Shown: one piece after another, positions 24,170 through 36,078 of the stretch
How positions within the stretch are numbered: the stretch's first letter is position 1
How the letters are laid out: every line of letters begins with the position of its first letter
DNA from: Sweltsa coloradensis
Taxonomy: Eukaryota; Arthropoda; Insecta; Plecoptera; Chloroperlidae
Direction of reading: 5' to 3'
DNA: 64,000 bases
Assembly: GCA_024449915.1 (NCBI GenBank)
Contig: JAMZAV010000093.1
Span: 434,001-498,000, forward strand
Made by a program: the position numbers and the translations under genes
The notes under the pieces: model-generated
The model's input: the letters and a program-made list of their open reading frames with translations, nothing else
What the model was told of the DNA's origin: nothing
The model's database searches: none

Positions 24170-24329
24170 AGTAACTAAACTTCACTGTTGTTTTAGGCTA
24201 GAATTGGTGCCTCAACTGGCACATTCCTTCCATTGATCAATACTTTCCGTTGCAAGACTTCACTCGACGTTCTCGAACATGACTAATTCAGACAGCAGTT
24301 TTTAAACTTTCGTTGCTTATTCTGGAACG

Positions 24330-24344
24330 TACACACACACACAC
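24330..24344. repeat. (AC)n microsatellite
   Basis: A short alternating AC run. Confidence 0.9.
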
Positions 24345-24647
24345 GAATTCATCGTTTTAAAATTAAATATAACTTGTAACATGTTTCTTGTTACGTAAGC
24401 GTTTGATTTTATAGGAATATCAGTTTGTTTTATTGAAGTTTGTGTACCTCATATATAGACAAAACAAAAGTTATACAATATCACAAAGTTGGCTATATTT
24501 TAAATTACATAATTAAGGATATTTTCGAAAATGTAATTCGGAAAAATAGACAATAGAAATGTACAAGAGTTACTAAGACATTGCCCGTGTATTTATAAGC
24601 ATTTCGCATTAATGACTGAAGAAAATCTTGAGAAAACCTTGCATTGT

Positions 24648-24720
24648 GTACTGGAATCGAACCTGTGACCTCCTGAATCAGAGTCTCGCGCGTTGCGCAT
24701 GAGCTATCTCGGTCGGTAAC
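24648..24720 (-). repeat. tRNA-like SINE head
   Basis: On the minus strand: A-box-like GATAGCTCATGCGC, then B box AGGTTCGATTCC (24653-24664), correct order and spacing for a pol III internal promoter. Acceptor and anticodon arms do not pair well, so it is tRNA-derived rather than a functional tRNA. Confidence 0.5.
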
Positions 24721-25054
24721 AGTTAGTATAATTAATTGTGTATTTCCACGATTTGTCAACAACATAATCATACGCTAAGTAGCTAAGGCATTCAATTTCT
24801 AATCACGAGGCAACTAAATATCGGCAAATGTATTAACGTCTTACCGAACAATTATGTGGGCTTACATTTACGAAGTCGTCCTAAGCCTCACTGATCATCC
24901 CTTTAATCTGACCTTTTAATTTAGTTAGCACCACCCACAAAGGTCAAATCAATTCAAGGTTAGACAGAGAAACTTCGTCCACATATTAGCTATGTTGTGT
25001 TTCATCGACTGTGTATAGCCTACGAGCACGTGTGTGAAGTGCTTTGGCAGGGCC

Positions 25055-25125
25055 CTTTTTATGTTCTACCCCCCTGCCCCCCCCTCACCTCACCCAATCC
25101 TCTCCGCGAGCGTCAACCGACTTGG
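25055..25125 (+). repeat. C-rich islet
   Basis: CCCCC and nine-C runs followed by a C-rich, CpG-containing segment (ccgcgagcgtc). One of the recurrent islets. Confidence 0.8.
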
Positions 25126-25559
25126 GCTAATTCCCTTTGAACTACGGTATTGTACTACCCACGCAAAAAATAGTTTGTCGGTTCTGAAGGCAAATGATTT
25201 TCATTTGAGCTTGTAGGTTTGCATGTTGGTTGTAAGGCAATTGTGACTCGCCTGTAGCTTTATTGAGATGTAATAAATTATACATGCTGTTGTTTGAAAT
25301 ATTCATGGGTGTAGACGAAACGTTCATATGCAAGATTAACTGAATGTAACTCCAGGTTTTTTAAATAACGTCGAGTAGTTGGAAAATAAATCAAATTAAT
25401 AGACGAAAAAAATTGTTTCTTACGACCCTTTTTATATTATAAATATTTTATTAAATCAACCCACTTAACATCTTATACCGTATACCTTAATAATACCATA
25501 CCATACACTAGTATATTTACATCATCATTGACCAAAATCAATACATTGACCATAGGTTT

Positions 25560-26042
25560 GTTCTTTTGTCCACCTCAAATTGTGGTAATTACACCTAGGT
25601 GTAAAATACATAATCAGAAATGGGGTTAAATGGTGTAATATTTCACGGATGGACAAAAGAACGATGTTGTTGTAATTTGACAGCAAATTTCGAGGTTATG
25701 TTGCCAGCTATGATTCAATTCAAACACTTTCAGAAGATATCTCACTCAATAACACAGCTTCGTGCATTTTCTACAATTCTATTCCATATTATTTTTTTAT
25801 TGACAGTTTTATCTTCTATTTACAATCGCTCATATAACGGGGTAACTTTTGAGATTGGTGCAAATTCCATAGATACACCTTTTACACCTCCTCAAGAGGC
25901 AGGTGCAAAAAGTGTAAAAGTTGTAATTACCCCCTGGACAAAAGAACACGCCTTTGGAAGAAATACTGTAATTACACCTGGTCAAAAGAACGCTCATTTC
26001 TTCAAAGTTGCAAAAGGTGTAAAATTTGATGGACAAAAGAAC
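25560..26042. mobile_element. MITE with GTTCTTTTGTCC termini
   Basis: Inverted ends GTTCTTTTGTCC (25560-25571) and GGACAAAAGAAC (26031-26042), extended by 'TCAAATT'. The terminal dodecamer also recurs inside (about 25651 and 25938, variant near 25981), as does 'taattacacct.g'. The 171-codon open frame across it (25620-26135) is built from these repeats, and the minus strand is open as well, so it is not a gene. No known superfamily assigned. Confidence 0.6.
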
Positions 26043-26059
26043 AGACCACATGTCTATAT

Positions 26060-26163
26060 TTTAGTTTTAAGTTTTCCACGCTGGCTCATCCATTTCGGTC
26101 CAGGAGTATCAAGGGAAGGGCACAATCCTGCATAATACATGGATTTATGTAATTGGCAGTTTT
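26060..26163 (+). mobile_element. tRNA-related SINE, copy 1
   Basis: Shares 'ggag.atcaagggaaggg', 'ctgcataat.catggatttatgtaatt' with 29600-29700. The 5' part has a weak A box ('gctggctcatccatttcgg') and a decayed B-box region. Confidence 0.6.
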
Positions 26164-26169
26164 TCTCTC

Positions 26170-27336
26170 CGTTAAAATGAAAAAATGATAACCTTAAAAA
26201 TAGCTTTTGGAGATGAAAAAAAGGTGGAGAATCTTGTAACATTGCTTTCACAAGACTCACAACTTCTAAAGATTGAATGGTTGTGAACCATCTTAATAAC
26301 CTTCCTTGTAAGTTATTGATTCTAGTTAGGTTGTCAGTGTTTGCAACATTGATGAGCGAGACAGCGTAGAATGAAGGGTGAGCATCTTTGCTGATGAAGT
26401 TAAGATCAGAGTGTCAAACTTTGTTTCTTGTCTATATGGACACCATCCTACTGTTCACATACTCGTTCAACATCATGTCAGTTTGGGGAACTTGTTAGCC
26501 TCGTGTCAGGCATCAACTATCACCATGCCATTATCAGGCGCTTTGTAGACTACGGTCAGAGCACGGTGAAATGTTGTGTTCTTGCTATCGTCTTGTTAGG
26601 CCAAGTAACCGACCCACATCATAACTTACAAATTTTCTCTTATATTAAAATACAAGTCATCGGTAATTTTATTGTTATAACATTTTATTATTTTTATAAT
26701 GTAATACAATATTGTTTGATAATTTCTGCTGTTAAGTACGTGGTTGTAATATTCCTTCTTAACGATTAATAAATGATTATCATAGTGAAATGTCCGAACA
26801 TTCGTATTCCAATATTATCATAACCTGTTATTTAGTCTCAAACTTCGTTATTAATTTACTCTACATTTGTGAATATTTATCGCAGGCACAGCCCTTAATC
26901 TTTTCGACTCGGACATTTATGGTTTTTTTCATTGGTACACCAGAATGTAAAATTATAAATGAAAGGTCGTTGACATTTTAAACTCTACTGCAAATATCTT
27001 TTTGCGTTTATACTCTCTAAACCATTTCATCAATCACTTAAAAAAGTTGATGTCGTCGTCAATCGGTTTAGGGTGATTAACACGAAATTTTGAAACGATT
27101 TATTTTTCCCAATTGTTTTGAGAATCGTCACAGAGTAAAATCTCAACCATAGCGTTAATCAACATAAACTATCACTATCTTCACCCTTGAATAGTAATGC
27201 TGGTTTAACTTGTGGGATAAATTTAGTAAAAGTTTTGAAAAGCAACATAATCCATAATGGGTTTTAAATTTCTCAATTATTTAATTATGTTTTATTAAAT
27301 TTGTTCGTGCATTGATTTCCGTCACTATTTTTTAAA
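26170..27336. other. Unassigned AT-rich stretch
   Basis: A 113-codon open frame at 26428-26769 (+) shows no domain and is not called. Nothing else recognised. Confidence 0.3.
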
Positions 27337-28333
27337 CTAGGAAACGCTCAGTTGGACGCGTTGATAAGCAAACACATGCTATAGCTACACCCACATTGCA
27401 CATTTTCTTAAATTTTAAAATTTGCGACGTTCGCTGTCCACGGGGCCATGTTTCCAATATTATTTATTATTGCCAAGATAATTGGGTAAACCCGTGGGTA
27501 ATCCTTTACTTTGTGGATAAAATCCACCGCCATCTAGAGGACATTGACATCATTTCTTTGGGAAAACAATTTTAACTCTTTGGTAACAAATAAAACATTG
27601 CTTCCTCGATAGTATGTAGGATGAACATCCTAGGTGGCGTAGCATAGTGGCCAGAAGTCTCGTCGATTTTTCGCCATTGCGTTATCGTTACCATATGCGG
27701 CTTAAACATGTTTTTCGCAGTATCTACCTTCTTGATGCGACCAATAGCGACTAACCTATTCGGACGACGGACATCTAATGATTTGGACTCAGATAATAGC
27801 GTCTTTATTTGAAAAAAAACAGATTGACATGTAATTTTAGTGACTTGTGAACTTTTTGAATGTTTATGCCCCAAAACAATGGCTTTACTAATCCGACGAG
27901 CTTGCGGATGAGTCCCAAATTTCTCAAATCTGTTTCCGACACCTCCGTTCAACTTTGCTCCTCGTGATGATTTTCGTTGCCATGGCAAACGTGACTTTTG
28001 TTGATAATGTTAATGTTCCATCTACACTTCTTATCGGATCAAAATAAAATTAACATATTCGTGACCGGACAGACATTCTAAATGATTTGGCCACCTCAAA
28101 TTTTGTCGCCGTTTAGTTTTAAAAAAAACTTTCGATTAACTTTAATGTACTTTCTAACTTTTTGAACGATTTTGCCACAAAACTAATGGCATTCAATCCA
28201 GATCGAAGCTTGCTGATGGTCCAAATTTCAACTCGATCGGAATCTCCGTTCGAACGTTATGGCGAGTCATACAAAAAAAAAGTGACTATTTTTCCCGGCA
28301 GAGTCAAATGGAAACGCTCGCTTAGCTCGCTTA
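27337..28333 (-). mobile_element. Helentron-like family 2, copy F
   Basis: Minus-strand element. Its left end is at 28333 (TAAGCGAGC, complement of GCTCGCTTA 28325-28333), and its right tail at 27337-27369 gives hairpin AACGC/GCGTT then CCTAG, the same 3' signature as family 1. The longest of the three copies. It carries a CTCF-like core (27527-27540). The 138-codon open frame at 27572-27988 is broken in copies G and H, so it is repeat sequence rather than a gene. Near-terminal GGAAACGCTC occurs at both ends. Confidence 0.7.
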
Positions 28334-28504
28334 ATAAATATAATATATATATAAATAAAAAAATACTGGAAAAAAAGTCACATTATTCCAAGTTATTTTT
28401 TGGGAATTAAATGCACATCCCCACAGTTCACAGTTCATAATTTTGTCATTATGAAGTCAAATTCACCATTATGCAATAAAAAATGATTCGAATAACAATG
28501 TTAT

Positions 28505-28640
28505 ATGAGATTGGTAAAGGTGCCCGGTAGACCTAAAAATTTTTTAACTCCATAAGAAAAGCATTGTTGGTGGAGGTGCCGGGTAGAGCGGGAAAAGTTT
28601 TAGCTCCATAAGAATAGCATTGTTGGTGGAGGTGCCGGGT
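28505..28640 (+). repeat. Three ~56-bp units each ending in the 16-mer motif
   Basis: Variant at 28513-28528, perfect copies at 28569-28584 and 28625-28640. Units share 'ctccataagaa.agcattgtt' before the motif. This is one of two places where the motif is clearly carried along by local tandem duplication. Confidence 0.85.
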
Positions 28641-28729
28641 CCTTGATTTTATTATTTATGTTACGGTGAGAGGTATTATTGTTTTGGTATTTTTTTAAAG
28701 TGTAGCACACGTAGCGGTGAATTTATTAA

Positions 28730-29421
28730 CTAGGAAACGCTCAGTTGGACGCGTTGATAAGCGAGCACGTGCTATAGCTAGACCCAGATTGCACATTTGT
28801 TTTTTTAATTTTAAAATTTGCGACGTTCGTTGTCCACGGGGCCATGTTCCCAATATTATTTATTATTGGCAAGGTATATGGGTAAACCCGTGCGTAAACC
28901 TTCACTTTGTGAATAAAATCCACCGCCATCTAGAGGACCTTGACATCATTTCTTTGGAAAACTATTTTAACTCTTTGGTAATAAATAATACACTGCTTCC
29001 TCGATAGTATTTTGATTACTTCTAGGTGGCAGTGCATAGTGACCAGAATTCTCGTGCGACTTTTCGTTGCCATGGTAACGTTACTTTTGTTATAATGTAA
29101 TTTCCATCTACACTACTTATCGGATCAAAATAAAATTAACATATTCGTGACCGGACGGACATTCTAAATGATTTGGCCACCTCAGATTTTGTCGCCGTTT
29201 AGTTTTTTAAAAAAACTTTCGATTAACTTTAATGTAACTTTTTAACTGTTTGAACGATTTTGCCACAAACTAATGGCATTCAATCGGGAACGAAGCTTGC
29301 GGATGGTCAAAATTTCAACTCGATCCGAGTCTCCGTTCGAACGTTATGGCGAGACATACAAACAAACAAAAAAAAACAGTGACTAATTTTTCCGACAGAG
29401 TCAAATGGAAACGCTCGCTTA
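28730..29421 (-). mobile_element. Helentron-like family 2, copy G
   Basis: Tail CTAG at 28730-28733, hairpin just inside, left end GCTCGCTTA at 29413-29421. Same orientation as copy F, about 400 bp away. Contains CCGCCATCTAGAGG (28923-28936) and the conserved 'gttcgaacgttatgg' region. A one-base loss relative to copy F breaks the frame near 29270, showing no coding constraint. Confidence 0.7.
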
Positions 29422-29599
29422 AAAATTTAAATGCTGTTCATTACGCTATAATAAAGTGATGATGTTAAACTAAGTTTTGTTGGTTACATCTTCTCAGCTG
29501 CACATATTTACTTGAAACCATGCATCGGTGCGAATGACAGTGTAGTGTTTGAACGACTACACCATGAGAGAGCAAGCTACCCCACCTCACATTTCCATT

Positions 29600-29700
29600 A
29601 GTGTTTACGACGTCCTCGGTGGCTCATTCAGTTGGGTCGTGGAGCATCAAGGGAAGGGCCCAAACCCTGCATAATGCATGGATTTATGTAATTGACAGTC
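29600..29700 (+). mobile_element. tRNA-related SINE, copy 2
   Basis: A box TGGCTCATTCAGTTGG (about 29620) is a good match; the B-box position has the decayed GGGCCCAAACCC. The 3' part 'ctgcataatgcatggatttatg' is shared with 26060-26163. Confidence 0.6.
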
Positions 29701-29879
29701 AACGTTATTTAGCATTCCCACATCCTCTTTATAGCAGACTTAATTAATAGGGAAGTGGGACTGAGCACCACGCGAGAAGTGAGTAACCAGAGATTGTGGG
29801 GTCGAAGAGTAGATAACGTTATCCTAGTAATTAGGTTCTATCAGCCCAGCATCGTGTGGGAAGTAATATACAGCAACGG

Positions 29880-30014
29880 TGTGTACATCCAACAGTTTTA
29901 CATGATATGACTGAAGGATAGGTGTGTACTTCCAACCTAAGAGTTTTACTAGATATGACTGAAGGCTAAGTATGTACTTCCAAGAGTTTTACATGATATG
30001 ACAGAAGGCTAGGT
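29880..30014 (+). repeat. Three-unit ~50-bp tandem repeat
   Basis: Units with 'gtgtac.tccaa...gagttttacatgatatgactgaagg' repeated three times with small indels. Confidence 0.85.
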
Positions 30015-30129
30015 TGCATATTGTACACTCTTCCTCAATTCCAACTTGTAAGTCAAACATGAAATCAATTCTTATATCCAAAAGTTTCTACTCTCTCCAT
30101 GAATTCCTCTCTGCAAAAATTTAATGTAA

Positions 30130-30345
30130 TGCGTATACCTTTTTTATCATCATCATCATCTTTATTGTGCAACATTACTTTATGTATATTTTCTACATTA
30201 ATTTTACACTACTATTAGTATAGTTCTTATACTTCTGGTCTCTTAATACTTAATTATGTTACCTCAGTCTACTCACCTTCTCCTCCGGGAGTTATACTTG
30301 TACCATGTGCACGTCAAGCTGAATAAAGTTATTCTATTCGAAACT
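30130..30345 (+). other. Possible 3' end of a retroelement or transcript
   Basis: A (ATC)n run (30149-30161) is followed by 'ctttattgtgcaacattac' and ends in 'ctgaataaagttattctattc'. An AATAAA signal is present at about 30323, and 'aataaagttattc' recurs at about 32343. Compatible with a LINE/SINE tail or a real 3' untranslated end; no coding part seen. Confidence 0.3.
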
Positions 30346-30349
30346 TGGG

Positions 30350-31280
30350 TCGTAAGTAAAGCTTTTAGGTTTTTATGATTATGAAAATTTTTAGGAAATA
30401 CTATGACAACTCTCCATTGTATGTTTAACTTTTAAGTTACTATGGCTTTGACATCTTCTAAGAACAATAATGAGAAAAGTCTTCGATGTGGCATGATGAA
30501 AATCTAGATAGTGGTTAGAACACGTGTATTTTTTAAGAATTGAAATTGAAAGATCAAACTGTAATAAGAACAATTACAAACTTTTAGTTACAGACGTACA
30601 ACAATAAAATTATGACAACATATTATGTAGTGCCAGGAGATTTTAACTCCAAATCATATCACAGTAGGCTACACTTTAAAGTTAAACCAGGGTGTTGATA
30701 TTTTAAATATACTAAACAAAGGCGCGTTAAATTAGTTTTTAATATAAAACGGCTTCATCCACTAATGATAGATTTGCGTTTCACTAAATGTAAATATTTC
30801 ACAGGTGTTTGCAAGCGTGTATAGGTTTGCCATGCAAAGATCTTTGCCCAGCTTGCAGCGTGCGTCCAAGTTAAACCGCATGCCCCGCTTCCAGCGTGCG
30901 TCCAAGTTAGGTACCACCTCTGGCTAAGAGATGCGCTATAATAGTGACATAATTCATGGATCGAGTCTTATACATAACTTTCTGAACATCCGACTGCGAA
31001 ATAACGTAAACGTCTCGGCAATAAGTCATCTATGTAATGCGCAAGATCCGTGGCCGTAACCATGAATACTACAGCGTGATGGTTTGGAAATGTATATTTT
31101 ATGAAGATGTGGTGCATCGCTATCAGATAAAACCTGTTTTACATGGACCATCGATTCCAAAGATGCTAGCTTTCAAAGTACGCATAGCAAATTACCTCTA
31201 CAGTCAGAATAATTCACTTTTATTAACATACGACGTGTTATTCTGTCATTTTTTCAAATGTCTCAAATATCATATTATGT
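30350..31280. other. Unassigned stretch
   Basis: A short direct repeat 'ccagcttgcagcgtgcgtccaagtta' and 'ccgcttccagcgtgcgtccaagtta' lies at about 30848-30908. The rest is AT-rich with no gene. Confidence 0.35.
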
Positions 31281-31282
31281 CT

Positions 31283-31583
31283 CAAAGGGGCATTCACCCG
31301 CTTTACTCAAAAAATATATTTCATTCAGGCTAACTAGTAATGATTTTAGAAACTAACAGAACAATTGGGTCCACCATGACCCGAAAACAATTTGTCAAAC
31401 TTAGTATTTTTCGAGCTAGGTCCTATCCGCAAAAATCTCCCATAAGAAATAACATGGGGACGATTGTAAATTCGTGTAAAATTACAGATACCAGATATAA
31501 TTTTTTAAACGGACATTTTATTGTAGTATTATACTATAGCTTTTGTGGTAAAAAATAATGTTTTGGGGTAATAGCCCCTTTAA
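31283..31583. mobile_element. TTAA-flanked MITE, copy 2
   Basis: Shorter relative of 172-821: left end CAAAGGGGCATTCACCC, right end GGGTAATAGCCCCTTTAA. The right TTAA is intact (31580-31583); the left is mutated. It lacks roughly half of the interior of copy 1. Confidence 0.6.
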
Positions 31584-31899
31584 ATGTAGGAGACTATATT
31601 GAAAACCACAGAAAGTTTATAAATTAATGACAGTTTTAAGTCATTTTATAGAAACACTCTAGTAAAATTATATTCCTAGTATCTATAATCTGTCCGACCG
31701 TTATGAGCAAGAGACTCGGATTAAATTTCTGGTAGACATTTTTTTTTAGATTTATGAATTGTATTAAATTGAAATAATACCTAATTTTTAAGTTGTGTCA
31801 CTTGGTTTTGCGCTAAACTCGACGGTCCATTTGTGCTTTGAAACCAGGGTCGAGAACATGATGACGTAGCATGCTGCATCGTCCAAACAAACCCACCAG

Positions 31900-32010
31900 C
31901 CATCCAGCCAATCACAGCACCGCACGCGCGTGGGCGTCTGGATATAAGAGAATGTGTTGCAACGGAAGAGTTTTGCGTTGGCGTCGTCTGCTCCGCGAGA
32001 GATGACGTAC
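31900..32010 (+). promoter_or_regulatory. Candidate pol II promoter (CCAAT, TATA, CRE half-sites)
   Basis: In a GC-rich island an AGCCAATCA box (about 31909-31917) lies about 25 bp before GATATAAGAGA (about 31940), with TGACGTA elements on both sides (about 31860 and 32003). A start around 31970 would be expected from a TATA box. An ATG at 32011 opens 37 codons (to 32124) with no recognised product; GAG|GTAGCA at 32120 could be a splice donor. This is the most promoter-like arrangement in the window, but no exon chain can be traced. Confidence 0.35.
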
Positions 32011-32172
32011 ATGGAACAACGTGGTTGTATTGCTTTTACTACCGCCCTCCCGGTCGACGCCGTGCAGCCGAGCTCGCTTGATGTTGACAATAATATCCCC
32101 CGTCGCAGATATACCGCGAGGTAGCACCACTAGTATGTACACACACGCAACGATACATCATACGGATGTTAG

Positions 32173-32204
32173 CAACGAGGTAGGGAGGGGTGCCTACCTC
32201 GTTG
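32173..32204. repeat. Perfect 12-bp-stem hairpin
   Basis: CAACGAGGTAGG (32173-32184) pairs fully with CCTACCTCGTTG (32193-32204) around an 8-base loop. There is no T-tract after it. It lies about 50 bp after the short open frame downstream of the candidate promoter. Confidence 0.6.
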
Positions 32205-32369
32205 GATATTATGCTATTGCAATCGTTCAAAAAAGATTATATTAAATAAAATAAAATAAATAGAATTGTAATGTTGACAAGAAAAACATGCACAATGATG
32301 ATGACTGTGATGAATTTTGTTACAAAACGTCTATATAATTACAATAAAGTTATTCAAGTTTCCCATATC

Positions 32370-32440
32370 TTGTGCAGGATTCGAGCCCGCGCCCTCCATA
32401 CGCTTCGGACTGGCGCCTCGGACGACTAACTCATGTGTAT
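32370..32440 (-). repeat. tRNA-like SINE head
   Basis: On the minus strand: ATGAGTTAGTCGTCCG then B box GGGCTCGAATCC (complement of 32377-32388). The same layout with related wording occurs at 40255-40330, suggesting one SINE family. Confidence 0.5.
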
Positions 32441-32444
32441 AGTA

Positions 32445-33345
32445 TAGATAATAACTCAATAATTGTTCTTTTCGTTGTCGTTTTGATAATGATGTATATA
32501 TAAATTACTACATTTTCACTACTTACCAAACCGTATAGTGTTGTTCAGAAATTGTACGTTTCTTAAATATTTAATTCATACTTTGCTTTACTCATGTAGG
32601 TACTAGTGTTTATCCTAGTTTATGTACTGATGAACGCGTCGAAAGATCGTTTTTGACTTTATTTGTTTTTTAGAACGATAACGCAGTGTTGTCAATGGTT
32701 ATAACTGTATCCTGAGGTGAGACAGACTCTTAAGTTGGGATATAAAATAAAGTCAGATCGACGTTACCTTTGCACTTGTATTGAATTGTTTGATAAAGCT
32801 CAAATGTACAATAAAGTGGTCTCCCCACCTCGAAATAAGGTAGAGAAATACCTCAAAAGCAGTCTCCATTTTTTAGAGTGCGTGATTGTAACGTGATTCT
32901 CTTGCATATATGTTTTCTCCCGAGAGAAAAAAAATATTGAAAAAAAAAAAGAAAGAAAGAAAGAGAAAAGAGATTGATAACAGAAAGACTGACACAAATA
33001 TGATGATTTACTTTGTGTCTGTGACTCGTTGGTTCTTTGGGTGTATCCTGGCATCCGACGTAGAAAGACCCGGGTTCTCATCGTGGTTCATGCAGAGCTT
33101 ATATTATTCTGAAGTAAACGACTGAAGAAACTTGACCGTCTAGTGTGCCTTACAACAGTAATTTGGACTGAAGATCTAGGTCGTGGAAGTAATAAGGGGT
33201 TGCTTAAGTCTGACAATTGTCCGAACAAGAGCATTCCAGAAATCTGTGTACTACATGGAGTCAGTGCTCTGGAAGGCATTACCTTCTTAAGTTAACAATT
33301 AACAACTTAAGTAAACAACTAATCCTTTACTTGTTTTAGTGAAAA
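32445..33345. other. Unassigned stretch with A/G-rich tract
   Basis: An A/G-rich tract lies at 32928-32975. Minus-strand wording at about 32810-32900 resembles the Penelope-type neighbourhood at 11490-11550. No gene. Confidence 0.3.
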
Positions 33346-33348
33346 TCA

Positions 33349-33560
33349 TTAAGTATTTTTTTATTTTGCGTCTAACATATTCAGTTGTTGAAATTGATTT
33401 ACAAAGGAGGACAACGAAATAAAACTAAATAGATAAATGCCGACAAAATAATAAACTGTAGTTAGACAAAGTTTGAAATAGTGTTATTACAACAACAATG
33501 TTTAATAAAACGACAAATTTCATTATAAATTCTGATGGTATATTTACAATACAAAGCGAA
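33349..33560 (+). mobile_element. Dispersed repeat family C, copy 1
   Basis: Shares with 44766-44950 and 60265-60470 the order 'ttatttaacgtctatcctattcagtt', 'acaa.aaaataaaactaa', 'gacaaa.tattgaact', 'ttgaaatagttacattat.acaacaa', 'ttaataa'. A partial minus copy is at 54748-54852. Termini undefined; no coding capacity. Confidence 0.6.
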
Positions 33561-35080
33561 TTTAATTAAAATTATCCAAATATAACAGATAAAGAAAAAC
33601 GTTACCTACAGAACAGTTACTATGTAATGGAAAAGTTTCACACAATATAAACATACGCCAGTGGTGTAGGCGAGAAACAATATATAAATACTTTCAGGTT
33701 GTGATAAAGACGGTGTATTATAAACCCAGGCGACAACGGGGCTCTGCGATGACTTAGTCGACCCAGGTGTCACCGGGGGCTTTGCAAACCTACGCCCGCC
33801 CGGCAGAAAAATAGCTGGTGAAGACGAGATTTATGTGTTAACTGTAAAGGGGCGTTATTAAACCAGACATTTTCCAATATCTACCACGGGCAAAGTAAGT
33901 ATGATATTATTACTCGTTCAATGCGTTTTATTTAAATGTACTGACGCTACGTACCCAGTTATTGTGTCAATAACTCAAACGAACTTATTGGTCCCTTTAC
34001 AAAACAACTCAGTACTGAGACTTACTTGCTTTTAATTGAAGAATTGTATTGAATAAGTATATTGTGCAGAAGTCTACATTTCAGGCGTTGAATTGACTCG
34101 TTGGTCATGTGGCTATAGTCCAGGGGGTCTATTTAGTAAATCGTGCGACAAGAGTCGATCGACAGTGACAACATTGCAAATACAATAATGAATGAGACAA
34201 CTTGTCGATCGAAAGCAACAACATATTAAATAGAATCTCAGGGATGACATTTACTTTACTAGCACGCAAACATGCTGAGACTAGAACGCTCTTCAGATGA
34301 CTTATTTTATTTACAAATTTGTCAATGCCAATTGTCGATAGACAACTACTGTCGTTTTGAGCTAGTATATAGATCCCCGGGGCTCAGTTTCGGTCAACCA
34401 TAATGTATGTAGATTGTTCTTACAGACAGAGTTTGTCTAACAACCGTTGTGCGGACAACGTTTAACTTTTTTATGACACACGGATCAAAGATGAAAGGTT
34501 CTTGAAAGCTCATCACTCGTGACTGAAGCTCAATGGGAATATTTGAAACGAAAATACTCTCATAAGTCACTACTTCTTGTCACATTTTATGACTTATTTC
34601 TCTTGTTTGGTATATATTAGACTTATTTGAACCTGTATTGGCCAAGTAGTCTCTTGGAACAGAAGTTGCGAATCAATTTCGATATAAACCTCACAAATAA
34701 ACCATGTAAGATAATATTCTCTTATTTATTGGTTAAATATTTATTAAACCACAATCATTTTCAGTTATTTGGGACACACACTTCGAAAAAATAATATCAC
34801 AACATCAATGTATAATATAACAATATGTATGACTACATATTAAGAATGTAAAATTCAATGAATTAACATTTAATGAACTAAATTTAAATAAATCGTACAG
34901 AAGTAACAATATTAAAAACAAAAATCCAATGAGTATAGTAGGAGGAAACACAAAAACGAAAGAAGAATTGAAGACAGAAAAGAAACACCAACTCTTTTGG
35001 CTGCGATGTTTGTATTTCTGGTTCGCTATACGCCTACTGCTCCGGCAATGCAAGTGAATAGTGATAGCGCCCCCCTGCGT
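33560..35080. other. Unassigned stretch with a GC-rich patch
   Basis: A GC-rich patch at 33725-33820 (ccaggcgacaacgggg, caccgggggctttgc, cgcccgcccgg) and GTCGATCGA/GTCGATAGA words around 34150-34350, possibly a decayed inverted element. No gene recognised. Confidence 0.3.
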
Positions 35081-35088
35081 ACTTGTCG

Positions 35089-35106
35089 CCCCCCCCCCCC
35101 CCCCCC
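35089..35106 (+). repeat. Poly-C tract (about 18 C)
   Basis: Flanked by GC-rich DNA. The open frame through it reads as poly-glycine on the minus strand and is not a gene. Confidence 0.9.
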
Positions 35107-35109
35107 AAC

Positions 35110-36070
35110 ACACCGAGTATTCTTCCCGATCTACCTGACATTCTAAAAAGCTCGCTACTGAATAATTCAACCGGGTTTGACGGTGTGTTGATAGGATTAC
35201 CGCGAAGCTGGAACTCCGCTTGTATCCCATGGAAAGAGCGGTTATGATGATCCATGAGAATACCATGATAGACGTAAATATCCGTCTAAGGTCTTGGACA
35301 TTATATCAATCATTTTAACAGGGAAAAAATATTTTTAACTTTTTACCACATTTACTTTTAATTTTGGTTCAAAGTTATAAATAATTTCAAAGTAAATTTC
35401 CTTAGATTTTTTGTGTTATTTAAATTTAATTTCAATTCAATCATTGTTTATTCTTTTCACATAATATGAAAATAACAAATAATAATATAACTTATAGAGT
35501 GAAGGAACCCACAAAGGGCCGATACCCCGTGAGTAGTCTGTTTACAAGAAAAAATGTAGAATATCGTTCATTAAGAAACAAAATGACAATGGTTTATAAG
35601 AAGTGAATCTAATGATAACCATTGAATGAAGAAATTATCTAATTGTTATCTAACCGCTACATTTCGGTTCTCAATTTTCCCAGACCACTTTAACAAAACC
35701 ATCAATCTTAAGGTTATCATTACACCATTACGTACATAACATACATTTATATCAACTGTATTGTTTAAATCGAAAAATCATAACGACCAAACGTGCTAAA
35801 CTAACTAAACCTAAATTACGTGCATTGAAAAGTGTTGAAAACATAACATGAACGATGACCATATTATAAATAGTATCAGATATAAATAAATGTTATTATT
35901 ATGTAATAACATATGATGCCGTTATAAAAATGTATTTGCGTAAACATGAAAGCTTTCTATTTTGAAGTACACCGTCATAAAGGGGAGTGTTTTGAAGCTT
36001 CTGGAAGGATTGAGTATTAAAAATAGTATCTCTGTGAGTCCACTTATCACACGGGTTGATGTTCTGTGAA
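35110..36070. other. Unassigned AT-rich stretch
   Basis: No gene, RNA or repeat recognised. Confidence 0.3.
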
Positions 36071-36078
36071 GCGCACGC

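Noticed and set aside
25620..26135. 171-codon open frame, the longest in the window
   Set aside because: It spans a MITE with repeated terminal motifs; the opposite strand is open too, and no domain is visible.
27572..27988. 138-codon open frame on the minus strand
   Set aside because: It lies inside Helentron-like copy F and is not kept open in copies G and H, so there is no coding constraint.
28162..28410. Frame sharing a DFATKLMAFN block with a minus frame at 45632-45817
   Set aside because: The similarity is due to the shared transposon; an indel in copy G breaks the frame.
34805..35266. 153-codon minus frame with a poly-glycine run
   Set aside because: The glycine run is an 18-C tract; the remainder is AT-rich low complexity.
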